Of a stretch of 64,000 bases of DNA, positions 25,395 through 33,235 are shown piece by piece. The stretch's first letter is position 1. Every line of letters begins with the position of its first letter. The notes below the pieces were generated by a model. That model made no database searches, was not told where the DNA came from, and saw only the letters and a program-made list of their open reading frames with translations. This DNA is from Pseudobutyrivibrio ruminis CF1b (GTDB lineage: Bacteria > Bacillota > Clostridia > Lachnospirales > Lachnospiraceae), in the NCBI RefSeq assembly GCF_000424005.1, contig NZ_AUJB01000011.1, positions 62,001-126,000 of the forward strand, given 5' to 3'. Made by a program: the position numbers and the translations under genes.

Positions 25395-26678
25395 ATGGAC
25401 ACAAGTAGTCTAATGGAGCAGATACTGTCTAGTGCTAATCTCAATAGTGCATATCTGCAAGTCGTACGAAACAAAGGTGCAGAGGGAGTGGACGGAATGA
25501 AGTACACAGAACTCAAAGAACATCTAGAAAAGAACGGCGATATCATCAAGGAACAGTTGAGAACAAGAAAGTATAAACCTCAGCCGGTTCGAAGAGTGGA
25601 GATACCAAAGCCTGATGGTGGTGTCAGAAACCTAGGAGTACCAACAGTAACAGACAGATTCATACAACAAGCCATAGCACAGGTATTAACACCAATCTAT
25701 GAGGAACAATTCCATGACCACAGTTATGGATTCAGACCTAATAGATGTGCACAGCAAGCAATCCTAACAGCGCTCGATATGATGAATGATGGTAATGACT
25801 GGATTGTAGATATTGACTTGGAAAAGTTCTTCGACACAGTCAATCACGATAAACTTATGACTATCATAGGTAGAACCATAAAAGATGGAGATGTTATTTC
25901 TATCGTTAGAAAATACCTAGCCAGCGGAATCATAATCGATGATGAGTACGAGGACTCCATTGTGGGAACACCACAAGGAGGAAATCTCTCGCCATTACTG
26001 GCGAATATCATGTTGAATGAACTTGATAAGGAGATGGAAAAGCGAGGGCTTAACTTTGTAAGATACGCAGATGATTGTATCATCATGGTTGGAAGTGAAA
26101 TGTCTGCTAATAGAGTCATGAGAAATATCTCGCGATTCATTGAGGAGAAACTAGGTCTCAAGGTCAACATGACCAAGAGTAAAGTGGACAAACCACAAGG
26201 ACTTAAATATCTTGGATTTGGATTCTACTTTGATTCAAGGGCACACCAGTTTAAGGCAAAACCACATGCAAAATCAGTAGCGAAGTTTAAGAAGAGAATG
26301 AAAGAACTTACCTGCCGTAGTTGGGGCGTCAGTAACAGCTATAAAGTGGAGAAACTTAATCAGCTCATCAGAGGTTGGATTAACTATTTCAAGATAGGAA
26401 GTATGAAAACTTTATGTATGAAGTTGGATAAACACATCCGATACAGACTCCGCATATGCATTTGGAAAAACTGGAAAACTCCACAAAATCGTGAAAAGAA
26501 TCTTGTAAAACTTGGAATTGACAGAGATACTGCAAGACGTGTTGCATACACAGGTCAAAGAATAGCCTATGTTTGCAGCAAGGGAGCGGTGAATGTAGCA
26601 ATAAACAACAAGAGACTAGCCTCATTTGGATTAGTCTCAATGTTAGATTACTACACCGAAAGGTGTGTTACTTGTTAA
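25395..26678 (+). CDS. ltrA: Group II intron reverse transcriptase/maturase
   Basis: ATG 25395 with GGAAAG upstream gives 427 residues; an in-frame GTG at 25359 is less likely. RT blocks are in order: GAEGVDGMKY, KPDGGVRNLGVPTV, YGFRPNRCAQQA, VDIDLEKFFDTVNH, GTPQGGNLSPLLANI, and the catalytic RYADD near residues 223-227. The maturase X domain follows (INQLIRGWINYF-like segment). No HNH endonuclease domain is present, so second-strand cleavage must come from the host. It should splice and mobilise its intron, but the RNA is split by the RIT insertion in domain I. Confidence 0.93.
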   Translation: MDTSSLMEQILSSANLNSAYLQVVRNKGAEGVDGMKYTELKEHLEKNGDIIKEQLRTRKYKPQPVRRVEIPKPDGGVRNLGVPTVTDRFIQQAIAQVLTPIYEEQFHDHSYGFRPNRCAQQAILTALDMMNDGNDWIVDIDLEKFFDTVNHDKLMTIIGRTIKDGDVISIVRKYLASGIIIDDEYEDSIVGTPQGGNLSPLLANIMLNELDKEMEKRGLNFVRYADDCIIMVGSEMSANRVMRNISRFIEEKLGLKVNMTKSKVDKPQGLKYLGFGFYFDSRAHQFKAKPHAKSVAKFKKRMKELTCRSWGVSNSYKVEKLNQLIRGWINYFKIGSMKTLCMKLDKHIRYRLRICIWKNWKTPQNREKNLVKLGIDRDTARRVAYTGQRIAYVCSKGAVNVAINNKRLASFGLVSMLDYYTERCVTC

Positions 26679-26685
26679 GTTGATT

Positions 26686-26720
26686 GAACCGCCGTGTACC
26701 GAACGGTACGCACGGTGGTG
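26686..26720 (+). ncRNA. Group II intron domain V (and VI to about 26766)
   Basis: The hairpin GAACCGCCGTGTACC/GGTACGCACGGTGGTG with a GAAC-type loop matches the highly conserved catalytic domain V. A second hairpin (26727-26758, arms GGAATTTCTCAC and its complement) is domain VI, followed by CCTACTCGAT. Confidence 0.85.
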
Positions 26721-26851
26721 TGAGAGGTCGGAATTTCTCACTTGTGAGAAATTCCTCCTACTCGATTTTCGTAATAAAAAGGTAATTTAAAATTTGTGGA
26801 ATAGGCCATATTCTTGGGGTATACTATAGCTATGAATGAGGGAGAGATATT

Positions 26852-28225
26852 ATGACCTTTTCAGATTTGAATTTCATTTTTAGAGCAATGCCTCTATTTT
26901 TATTAATATATTATGTTTTCTCAGCCAAGCTCAGACCTTGGCTTCTTGTTGTTGCCAGCCTTGCCTTTTATGTAGTTAATGATTGGAAGTTTGTAGCTCT
27001 TCTTGTGGGAGCCACAATTATTAATTATGGATTTGCCAAACTGGTTGAAAAGAAGAAAAAGGCCGCTCTGGCAGTTATTATTATTTTCAACGCAGGCCTA
27101 TTATCATTTTTCAAGGTGGCAGGCAGACTCAAGCTTGGAATCGCATTTCCTCTGGGACTTAGTTTTTATATTTTCAAGATGATTTCATATCAGGTGGATT
27201 TGTACAGAGAGCAGATTAAGGAAGTTAGCTTTAGGAACATTTCCGCTTATTTCACCATGTTTCCACAGATTATTTCCGGACCTATCAGCAGATTTTCATA
27301 TGTGGAAAATAATAGTGCCTGGGCAGTTGTACCAGCAGAAGAACGTCCATCAAAGGGGCAGCGTTTTCAGGCCATTCTTGCCATGGTGGAGGATGGATTA
27401 AAGTATTTTGTTATTGGTCTTTTTATGAAGGTCATGATAGCAGATCATCTGGCAGTTCTTTGGTCAGATATCAAGACTATCGGATATGAGAGTATTTCCA
27501 CACCACTTGCATGGCTTGGAGCTTACGCCTATTCCATGAATCTTTATTTTGATTTTTGGGGATATTCGCTTATGGCGGCAGGTCTTGGCGTGATGTTGGG
27601 GTTCCCATTTATTGAAAACTTTATCCAGCCATACGCGGCTAATTCCGTATCAGATTTCTACAGACGCTGGCATGCCACACTGGGAAGCTGGTTTAGGGAT
27701 TACATTTACATTCCTCTTGGTGGAAGTAAAAAGGGCACAGGTCGTACCATATTTAATCTGCTTGTAGTATGGCTAATCACAGGTCTTTGGCACGGAATGG
27801 CTGTCAACTTTGTTTTGTGGGCAATGGCACTTCTTGTGATAATACTTGTGGAAAAGTTTATTCTTTCTAAGTGGGAGAAAGTTTACAAGATTGTAGGGCA
27901 TCTCAATGTGTGGGTTCTTATTCCTTGTACATGGGTGATTTTTGCAATTCATTCAGTGCGTAAACTTGGCACATATGGCCTTAGACTTTTCCCTGTGATT
28001 AATAATGGTATCGCAGTAAATAAGAATGATATTCTCTATTTATTGCCATCTTACTGGCCATATTTATTGATGGGATTGGTTTTGGTTATTCCTTTTGTGC
28101 AGACATTTTACAGAAAGCACAAGGAAAATATATTAGTAACACTAGTTTTATTTGTAATGTTTTGGATTTCAATTATTAGTCTTGCAAATTCAGCTGGTAA
28201 TCCATTTATGTATTTGAGATTCTAG
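26852..28225 (+). CDS. MBOAT O-acyltransferase (AlgI-like)
   Basis: The 457-residue polytopic protein has GLSFYIFKMISYQVDLYR, MFPQIISGPISRFSY, DFYRRWHATLGSWFRDYIYI and the catalytic His block GLWHGMAVNF. These are the marks of AlgI/PatA-type MBOAT enzymes, which move acyl (usually acetyl) groups across the membrane to polysaccharide. GGAGAG lies six bases upstream of the ATG. The SGNH gene 11 bp downstream is the usual second step in such pairs. Envelope or exopolysaccharide O-acetylation is the likely job. Confidence 0.88.
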   Translation: MTFSDLNFIFRAMPLFLLIYYVFSAKLRPWLLVVASLAFYVVNDWKFVALLVGATIINYGFAKLVEKKKKAALAVIIIFNAGLLSFFKVAGRLKLGIAFPLGLSFYIFKMISYQVDLYREQIKEVSFRNISAYFTMFPQIISGPISRFSYVENNSAWAVVPAEERPSKGQRFQAILAMVEDGLKYFVIGLFMKVMIADHLAVLWSDIKTIGYESISTPLAWLGAYAYSMNLYFDFWGYSLMAAGLGVMLGFPFIENFIQPYAANSVSDFYRRWHATLGSWFRDYIYIPLGGSKKGTGRTIFNLLVVWLITGLWHGMAVNFVLWAMALLVIILVEKFILSKWEKVYKIVGHLNVWVLIPCTWVIFAIHSVRKLGTYGLRLFPVINNGIAVNKNDILYLLPSYWPYLLMGLVLVIPFVQTFYRKHKENILVTLVLFVMFWISIISLANSAGNPFMYLRF

Positions 28226-28236
28226 AGGATTTGGTT

Positions 28237-29109
28237 ATGAAGATCAAAGGTTATTTATTGATTATTTTAATAGTGGTATCTGCTGTGGGGCTGTCGGTGT
28301 GCAGCTACATTTACACCCCTGCAAAATATCAGGAATATTCTGCGGGCGTGGATAAGGAGCCTGTTATGGCCCCTATGTTAAAGGGCGTAACAGCAGGTGT
28401 ATTTCCATGGACTCCTGTGGAGGAAGCAGAGGATTCCAAGCCTGAGGAGCAGCAGGCTAAGGATGAAGAAAAGCAGCCTGAGGCAAAGATTGAGGTTGTT
28501 GAGCCTAAGTCATTTACAAAGGTTGAAGATGATTACTTTGATGATGCTGTTTTTATTGGCGATTCCCGAATGGTAGGTCTGTCACAGTATTGTCCTGAGA
28601 TTGATTCGAGAGCTACATTTTTCGCTAAGAAATCTCTTACCATTTATAATCTGCAAAAGGATGCATGGATTGATGTGGAAAATGGTCCAAAGGAGACTAT
28701 CTTTGATGCTTTATCCAAGATTTCCTTCTCAAAGGTTTATATTATGGTCGGAATCAATGAAATAGGCCGCGGAACAAACGAGACATATCATGATGCTTAT
28801 GCAGATGTTATTAACAGAATCCGTGAGATTCAGCCAGAGGCACTTATCTTTATCAACAGCACTATGCATGTGACAAAAGAGAAGAGCGAAGGGGATGAAC
28901 TTTACAATAATGGAAACATTAATGTTAGAAATGCAGCCCTGTTTGATCTGATAGATTATCAGCATGTTTTTTACCTTAATATCAACGACATGCTTGATGA
29001 TGCTGAGGGTAATCTTGATGCCTCACTTTCAGGTGACGGAGTGCATTTAAAGGGCTCTTGCTATGAGCCTTGGCACCAGTATTTATTGTTCAACGGAGTG
29101 GTAGATTAA
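28237..29109 (+). CDS. Membrane-anchored SGNH-family acyltransferase/esterase
   Basis: ATG 28237 (AGAGGA upstream) gives 290 residues: one N-terminal span, a Pro/Glu/Lys-rich linker (about 60-90), then an SGNH domain. Blocks are FIGDSRMVGL (Ser near residue 109), an Asn-bearing VGINEIGRG, and DGVHLKGS with the Asp-His pair. Unlike the DltD-like protein at 17104, it keeps Ser at the nucleophile position. Paired with the MBOAT gene upstream, it likely transfers the acyl group to its polysaccharide acceptor outside the membrane. Confidence 0.85.
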   Translation: MKIKGYLLIILIVVSAVGLSVCSYIYTPAKYQEYSAGVDKEPVMAPMLKGVTAGVFPWTPVEEAEDSKPEEQQAKDEEKQPEAKIEVVEPKSFTKVEDDYFDDAVFIGDSRMVGLSQYCPEIDSRATFFAKKSLTIYNLQKDAWIDVENGPKETIFDALSKISFSKVYIMVGINEIGRGTNETYHDAYADVINRIREIQPEALIFINSTMHVTKEKSEGDELYNNGNINVRNAALFDLIDYQHVFYLNINDMLDDAEGNLDASLSGDGVHLKGSCYEPWHQYLLFNGVVD

Positions 29110-29169
29110 GAGGTCGGAATTTTCTGATTTATTCTTATAAAGTTCGTCAGTTTAATTTGTCAAAAAGCG

Positions 29170-29198
29170 TTGACTATGTTGGGTTCCTTTGATATTAT
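29170..29198 (+). promoter_or_regulatory. Promoter of tRNA-Leu (plus copy)
   Basis: TTGACT and TATTAT with a 17-base spacer, 39 bases upstream of the tRNA. Near-copy of the reverse-strand promoter at 19430-19458. Confidence 0.78.
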
Positions 29199-29237
29199 AC
29201 TTCTTGTCGTTAAGAGACATCAGTCACTAACGCAAAT

Positions 29238-29322
29238 GCGGAAGTGTCGGAACTGGCAGACGAGCAAGACTAAGGATCTTGTGCTCATTGCGAGCGTGCG
29301 GGTTCAAGTCCCGCCTTCCGCA
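29238..29322 (+). tRNA. tRNA-Leu, anticodon AAG (plus copy)
   Basis: Class II tRNA of 85 bases with the same acceptor (GCGGAAG/CTTCCGC), anticodon loop CTAAGGA and T-loop as the copy at 19247-19331; the two are identical over the full length. Here the leader is short and lacks the hairpins of the other copy. Discriminator A, no encoded CCA. Confidence 0.96.
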
Positions 29323-29330
29323 TTGATTAA

Positions 29331-29362
29331 AAAGCAATCACCAAATGGTGGTTGCTTTTTTT
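29331..29362 (+). terminator. Terminator of tRNA-Leu (plus copy)
   Basis: AAGCAATCACC/GGTGGTTGCTT stem with loop AAAT and a run of seven T. It begins 9 bases after the tRNA. Confidence 0.9.
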
Positions 29363-29660
29363 GTTGCTCTTTTCACCCCATCTTCCGCAGGTTTCTTGCT
29401 TGTTTATCAAAACAGAGCCCAGGAGCCCGCATATCTTCGTTAACCATTGATAAAATATCTCAGATTTTCATCTGATTAAAGAATATTTATCAAAAAAGAT
29501 CTTCTAAACCCGCATTATTCCATTGGACATTGATATAATTCATGCAACTTTCCAAAATCTAATTGAAAATTTATCAAAAGCTAACGAGAATACCTGCATG
29601 CCAGATGCTTCTTATGATAAATTGCACTCAATCAAAAGAATTCTATCTGTTGAGGATAAT
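29363..29660. other. Intergenic stretch without a supported gene
   Basis: I see no start with a ribosome site. A frame open from 29523 runs straight through the terminator at 29661 and has no family resemblance, so I treat it as chance. Confidence 0.5.
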
Positions 29661-29692
29661 AAAGGCTATTGCAAAATCGCAATAGCCTTTAA
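29661..29692 (-). terminator. Terminator of the small membrane protein gene
   Basis: Twelve-base perfect stem AAAGGCTATTGC/GCAATAGCCTTT with a 6-base loop. It lies just after the stop of the reverse-strand gene and can act in both directions. Confidence 0.85.
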
Positions 29693-29697
29693 TTTAT

Positions 29698-29886
29698 TTA
29701 CTGGTTGTCTTCAACTAATTCAGATTCATTCTTCTTCTTATTCTTCATGTCAGCCGAAGCTACATAAAAGCTGTAGCTAAATAGAAAATATCCTATTGCA
29801 CTACACATACCATCAAATAAGAATATTAACATTAATGCGATTGAAAGCACGATCCAGTATTTTTCTGAGTTGTTTTTGAAATTCAT
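29698..29886 (-). CDS. 62-residue membrane protein
   Basis: The reverse-strand gene has GGAGGA seven bases before its ATG and its own terminator. The product has two close hydrophobic segments (about residues 10-28 and 29-45) and a Lys/Asn/Glu-rich tail (MKNKKKNESELVEDNQ). I do not recognise the family; it resembles many small Lachnospiraceae membrane proteins of unknown role. Its 260-base upstream region contains an inverted repeat GATGTAAA/TTTACATC near 30034-30052 and no further gene. Confidence 0.7.
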   Translation of the reverse strand: MNFKNNSEKYWIVLSIALMLIFLFDGMCSAIGYFLFSYSFYVASADMKNKKKNESELVEDNQ

Positions 29887-30149
29887 TTTTTATCCTCCAT
29901 TATTTTAAGAATTTGTTATATGGCAAAAGGCAATTTCGATTTCCTTTTGTCTGTTGCTTTGTGATTTTAGAATAGCGGAATTCTACCGCATTATCTATCA
30001 AAGATCCTTTACAAACCGCGAAAATACGGGATGTAAAGAAGGTTTTACATCTTCTTTTATGTGTAAAAAAGTAGTGCAACCAATAGTTGTCTATGATAAT
30101 ATGTAATACAGAACATAAGTTTGCGAACGGCTAGGGAGACATATACAAA

Positions 30150-31019
30150 TTGGTATACTTAAAGAATTTTTACTTTGCCTCAGGAATTGCTGAGGATTTG
30201 TATTTAAATGATATAAAAAGAACTTGCTACGACAGCTTTTATCCTTTTATGATATTGCCTCAGAAGGGTATAGATGAAGTGGAGTTTAGGGACGTCACTA
30301 TCCTTTATGGTGGCAACGGCTCAGGCAAGAGCACAATGCTAAACATTATAGCTGAGAAAATTGGCGCTGAAAGGATGGCGCCATACAATCGCTCTAATTT
30401 CTACGAGGATTATCTGGGATATTGTGACATGGATTATGCTAATGCCCAGATGGAAGAGAAGCTGATTATCACTTCCGATGATATCTTTGATTATATGCTG
30501 GATATTAGAAGGTTAAATGAGGGAATAGACACTAAAAGGGAAGAGCGATTGGAAGAGTACCTGGACTATAAGTACAATTCATACCAGCTCAAATCAATTG
30601 ACGATATAGATGAGCTAAGAAAGCGCAACGCAGCAAAATCCCAGACTCAGTCTAAATTTATAAGAAAGACTCTGATGGACAATGTCCGTGAGTATTCTAA
30701 TGGAGAGTCAGCCTTTAGATATTTCACAAGTAAGATAAAGGAAAATGGCATTTATATTTTAGATGAGCCAGAAAACAGTTTGTCTCCTGAGATGCAGCTT
30801 GAGCTGGTAGATTTTCTGGAACAGTCTGTCAGGGCATTCAGATGCCAGTTTATCATTGCCACTCATTCGCCATTTATTTTATCTATAAAAAATGCGTATG
30901 TGTATGATTTGGATAAAGACCCTGCCGGCCCTAATGACTGGCACAATCTGAAAAATGTGCAGGCATACTATAAGTTCTTTATGGATAGAAAAGAAGAGTT
31001 TGAAGAAGCTATAAACTAA
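30150..31019 (+). CDS. ABC/SMC-type AAA ATPase (AAA_15/AAA_21 class)
   Basis: Start is TTG 30150, with AGGGAG about 11 bases upstream; no ATG fits. The 289-residue protein has Walker A YGGNGSGKST (near residue 54), a central helical insert (about 90-170), a signature-like YSNGESAFRYF, Walker B GIYILDEPENSLSPE (near 203) and the switch His in ATHSPF (near 236). This is the predicted ATPase class seen in OLD-like and stand-alone phage-defence or DNA-repair proteins. No nuclease domain is fused and no partner lies adjacent, so a defence role is only a guess. Confidence 0.8.
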   Translation: MVYLKNFYFASGIAEDLYLNDIKRTCYDSFYPFMILPQKGIDEVEFRDVTILYGGNGSGKSTMLNIIAEKIGAERMAPYNRSNFYEDYLGYCDMDYANAQMEEKLIITSDDIFDYMLDIRRLNEGIDTKREERLEEYLDYKYNSYQLKSIDDIDELRKRNAAKSQTQSKFIRKTLMDNVREYSNGESAFRYFTSKIKENGIYILDEPENSLSPEMQLELVDFLEQSVRAFRCQFIIATHSPFILSIKNAYVYDLDKDPAGPNDWHNLKNVQAYYKFFMDRKEEFEEAIN

Positions 31020-31020
31020 G

Positions 31021-31052
31021 AAAACTGGTAGCCAACTGACTACCAGTTTTTT
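31021..31052. terminator. Bidirectional terminator between convergent genes
   Basis: AAAACTGGTAG/CTACCAGTTTT stem with an 8-base loop, flanked by A- and T-runs. It serves the ATPase gene (plus) and the diguanylate cyclase gene (minus). Confidence 0.9.
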
Positions 31053-32334
31053 ATTCCAGTTTTTTCAAGTACTCCTTATTTTCATACATCTTTTCATCGG
31101 CGGCTTTGAATACGGCGGATACATTTCCTTCATTGTTGTATCTTGCCATGCCACAGGCTATGACAATGCCTCCGGTCTTCGTGGCCTCCATATTGCACTC
31201 AGCGAAATAGTTTAATAATTCATCGATGTTCTCATAGTCCGCCCCTTGGGAGATGGCGATGAACTCGTCTCCACCGATTCTAAAAACAGGGCTGTGTTTG
31301 AATTTTGTGCATATTATTTTACAAGCCTCACAGATGTATTCATCTCCAGCCTGATGACCTAAAGTATCATTGATAGTCTTAAGATTATTGACATCGAATA
31401 TCGTAATCGCAAACTGAGCCCAACCCTTATCATTGATGGTTTTATTTAGCTTTGCCTCAAATTCTACATAGGCAGTTTTATTTCTTATACCAGTTAATGC
31501 GTCTATGTTAGCTCTGTTCTGAGCATTTTCCAGTTTCTTGTTATATTCCTCCTTGATTACCATGGCATCGGTTACATCCTGACATAGTCCAAGCAGGCAG
31601 GTCTTTCCAGTGGCATCCATAAATTTAAGCTTTGTAGTCTGAAAACGTCGTGGGTTTCCAGCAGCGTCAGGAACATCCTCATAAAAAATATAAGGTTTAT
31701 TCATTAACAAAGCTTTCTTGTCATCATCCACAAAATGCTGAGCCGTGGCCTCATCAAAAATTTCAAAATCAGTAAGCCCAACAACACCTTCAGGGGTCTC
31801 TTTATGGGCATAATCAGCAAACGCCTGGTTACAGGCGATATATCTTCTTGTAGTAAGGTCCTTCGAAAAAGTCATGGCAGGCATGTTAGATAGAAGAGAA
31901 GTAACAGATTCCTGAAGATCCATAATCTTTTTTGTAACTTGGTCACCTGCCTCTGTGTACCATATGTAAATAAGGTGCACTCCGTTTTCCAAGTCCACGT
32001 GTTTTCCAATGGCATGCATAACTTTAAATTCTGCATCTATTTTCATACCAGCAGTACGAGAGCGATAGATAATGTCATAGGTATCTCTATTTTCCAGAGA
32101 ACGGTAAGCTTCAGTTTCAATTAGAGATACGTCTTGAGGATGGATATTATAAAACACATCTTTTTCCAAAGCTTTATAAGCCTGCTCTCTACTTTCAAAA
32201 CCAAAGGTCTCACAGTAGCCATCAGACAAAACTCGAGCAAATATTCTATTATCAATAAGTTGATAGATTGCCAGAGCATGAGGCAATTGCTCATAAGCAC
32301 TCTGAATATCATCACTAAATCTGAATAAATCCAT
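31051..32334 (-). CDS. PAS-PAS-GGDEF diguanylate cyclase
   Basis: From ATG 32334 the product has 427 residues; ATG 32382 in frame is an alternative start with no better ribosome site. Two PAS-like domains (about 15-130 and 140-260) precede a coiled linker and a GGDEF domain with the full signature FRIGGDEF near residue 350. The RxxD inhibitory site five residues before GGDEF is absent. It should make c-di-GMP, opposing the EAL phosphodiesterase encoded at 7597. No membrane span is visible. Confidence 0.88.
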   Translation of the reverse strand: MDLFRFSDDIQSAYEQLPHALAIYQLIDNRIFARVLSDGYCETFGFESREQAYKALEKDVFYNIHPQDVSLIETEAYRSLENRDTYDIIYRSRTAGMKIDAEFKVMHAIGKHVDLENGVHLIYIWYTEAGDQVTKKIMDLQESVTSLLSNMPAMTFSKDLTTRRYIACNQAFADYAHKETPEGVVGLTDFEIFDEATAQHFVDDDKKALLMNKPYIFYEDVPDAAGNPRRFQTTKLKFMDATGKTCLLGLCQDVTDAMVIKEEYNKKLENAQNRANIDALTGIRNKTAYVEFEAKLNKTINDKGWAQFAITIFDVNNLKTINDTLGHQAGDEYICEACKIICTKFKHSPVFRIGGDEFIAISQGADYENIDELLNYFAECNMEATKTGGIVIACGMARYNNEGNVSAVFKAADEKMYENKEYLKKLE

Positions 32335-32515
32335 AATATCACCACACGTGTTTTCTATATAAACCCCTAATAATGATAGCATCTAACTGTGACTATCCAC
32401 ATATCAATATGTGAATTTTTTGTAATTGTTATTGCAAATAACATATGAATATATTATCATACGTTCAGAGGTAAGTTAAGACTAACTATGACGCACTTGG
32501 AAAGGAGGACTTATT

Positions 32516-33223
32516 ATGCCAGAGAATTTCTTAGAGGTAAAACAGATTTTTAAAGCCTATGGAGAGGGAGACAGTAGGCAGGAAGTTTTAAGGGGAACAG
32601 ATTTCTCGGTGGCTAAGGGGGAGTTTTGTGTACTCTTAGGACCATCCGGTTCAGGAAAATCTACACTGCTAAATATCATCGGGGGAGTTGATAGTGCAGA
32701 TTCTGGTTACATTTCAATTGATGGCGAGAAGCTTGAGGACATGAATGAAAAGGCGCTGACCAATTACAGACGTAAGCACCTTGGATATGTATTCCAGCTT
32801 TACAATCTTATTCCAAATCTTAATGTGAAGGAGAACATTGAGGTTGGTGCATATCTTTCAGACAATCCACTTGATATTGATGACTTGCTCCACACTCTGG
32901 GGCTTTTTGAACATCGCTATAAGCTTCCAAACCAGCTTTCAGGAGGACAGCAGCAGCGTACTTCTATTGGCCGTGCCATTGTAAAGAATCCTGATATTCT
33001 TCTTTGTGATGAGCCTACAGGAGCCCTTGATTACAACACATCAAAGGAAATCCTAGGACTTATCGAAAGCGTAAACCAGCGATACGGAAATACGATAATT
33101 ATGGTTACTCACAATGAGGCGATTTCTCACATGGCTGACCATACTATCAAGCTTCGTGACGGTATTGTCCGTAAAAACATAGTAAACGAGAACAAGATTA
33201 GCGCAGCTGATTTGGATTGGTAA
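32516..33223 (+). CDS. ABC transporter ATPase (MacB/LolD type)
   Basis: The 235-residue ATPase has Walker [10 protein letters not shown], the Q-loop [12 protein letters not shown], signature LSGGQQQRT, Walker [12 protein letters not shown] and switch His in VTHNE. The sequence type is that of MacB/LolD/BceA partners of FtsX-like permeases. AAAGGAGG precedes the ATG, and the permease starts 12 bp downstream. Upstream (about 32474) lies a short repeat GTTA-AGAC-TAAC resembling, but spaced differently from, the metal-regulon palindrome found later. Confidence 0.92.
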   Translation: MPENFLEVKQIFKAYGEGDSRQEVLRGTDFSVAKGEFCVLLGPSGSGKSTLLNIIGGVDSADSGYISIDGEKLEDMNEKALTNYRRKHLGYVFQLYNLIPNLNVKENIEVGAYLSDNPLDIDDLLHTLGLFEHRYKLPNQLSGGQQQRTSIGRAIVKNPDILLCDEPTGALDYNTSKEILGLIESVNQRYGNTIIMVTHNEAISHMADHTIKLRDGIVRKNIVNENKISAADLDW

Positions 33224-33235
33224 GGGGGTGATAAT

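Larger units (their letters stand above)
21439..26766 (+). mobile_element. Group II intron interrupted by a three-recombinase element
   Basis: The 5' end is near GTTTGCGCGCC, with hairpin GCGCGCC/GGCGCGC followed by the domain I block CTAACGGGTGTAAGTCCC and AGGTGGAATCTGAA at 21534-21547. The domain I text resumes at 25015 (GGAAGCTGTAAGCAAATCTC) after 3.4 kb of foreign DNA. The maturase gene lies in domain IV, domain V is at 26686-26720, and domain VI ends at CTACTCGAT near 26766. Without the insert the intron is about 1.9 kb, normal for an ORF-bearing group II intron. It sits directly behind a transcription terminator, a site preference known for some bacterial intron classes. Exact ends are inferred. 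Confidence 0.85.

Noticed and set aside
29375-29385. CTTCCGCA repeat of the tRNA-Leu 3' end, as a possible att site
   Set aside because: Only 8 bases match, no integrase gene of the tRNA-targeting type lies between, and flanks differ.
29523-29780. Open frame of 85 codons after the tRNA-Leu terminator
   Set aside because: It crosses a strong 12-bp terminator hairpin, has no ribosome site, and overlaps a well-supported reverse-strand gene.
32474-32492. GTTAAGACTAAC before the MacB-like operon as another metal operator
   Set aside because: Half-sites are four bases closer than in the other palindromes, so it does not fit the TTAG-N6-CTAA geometry.
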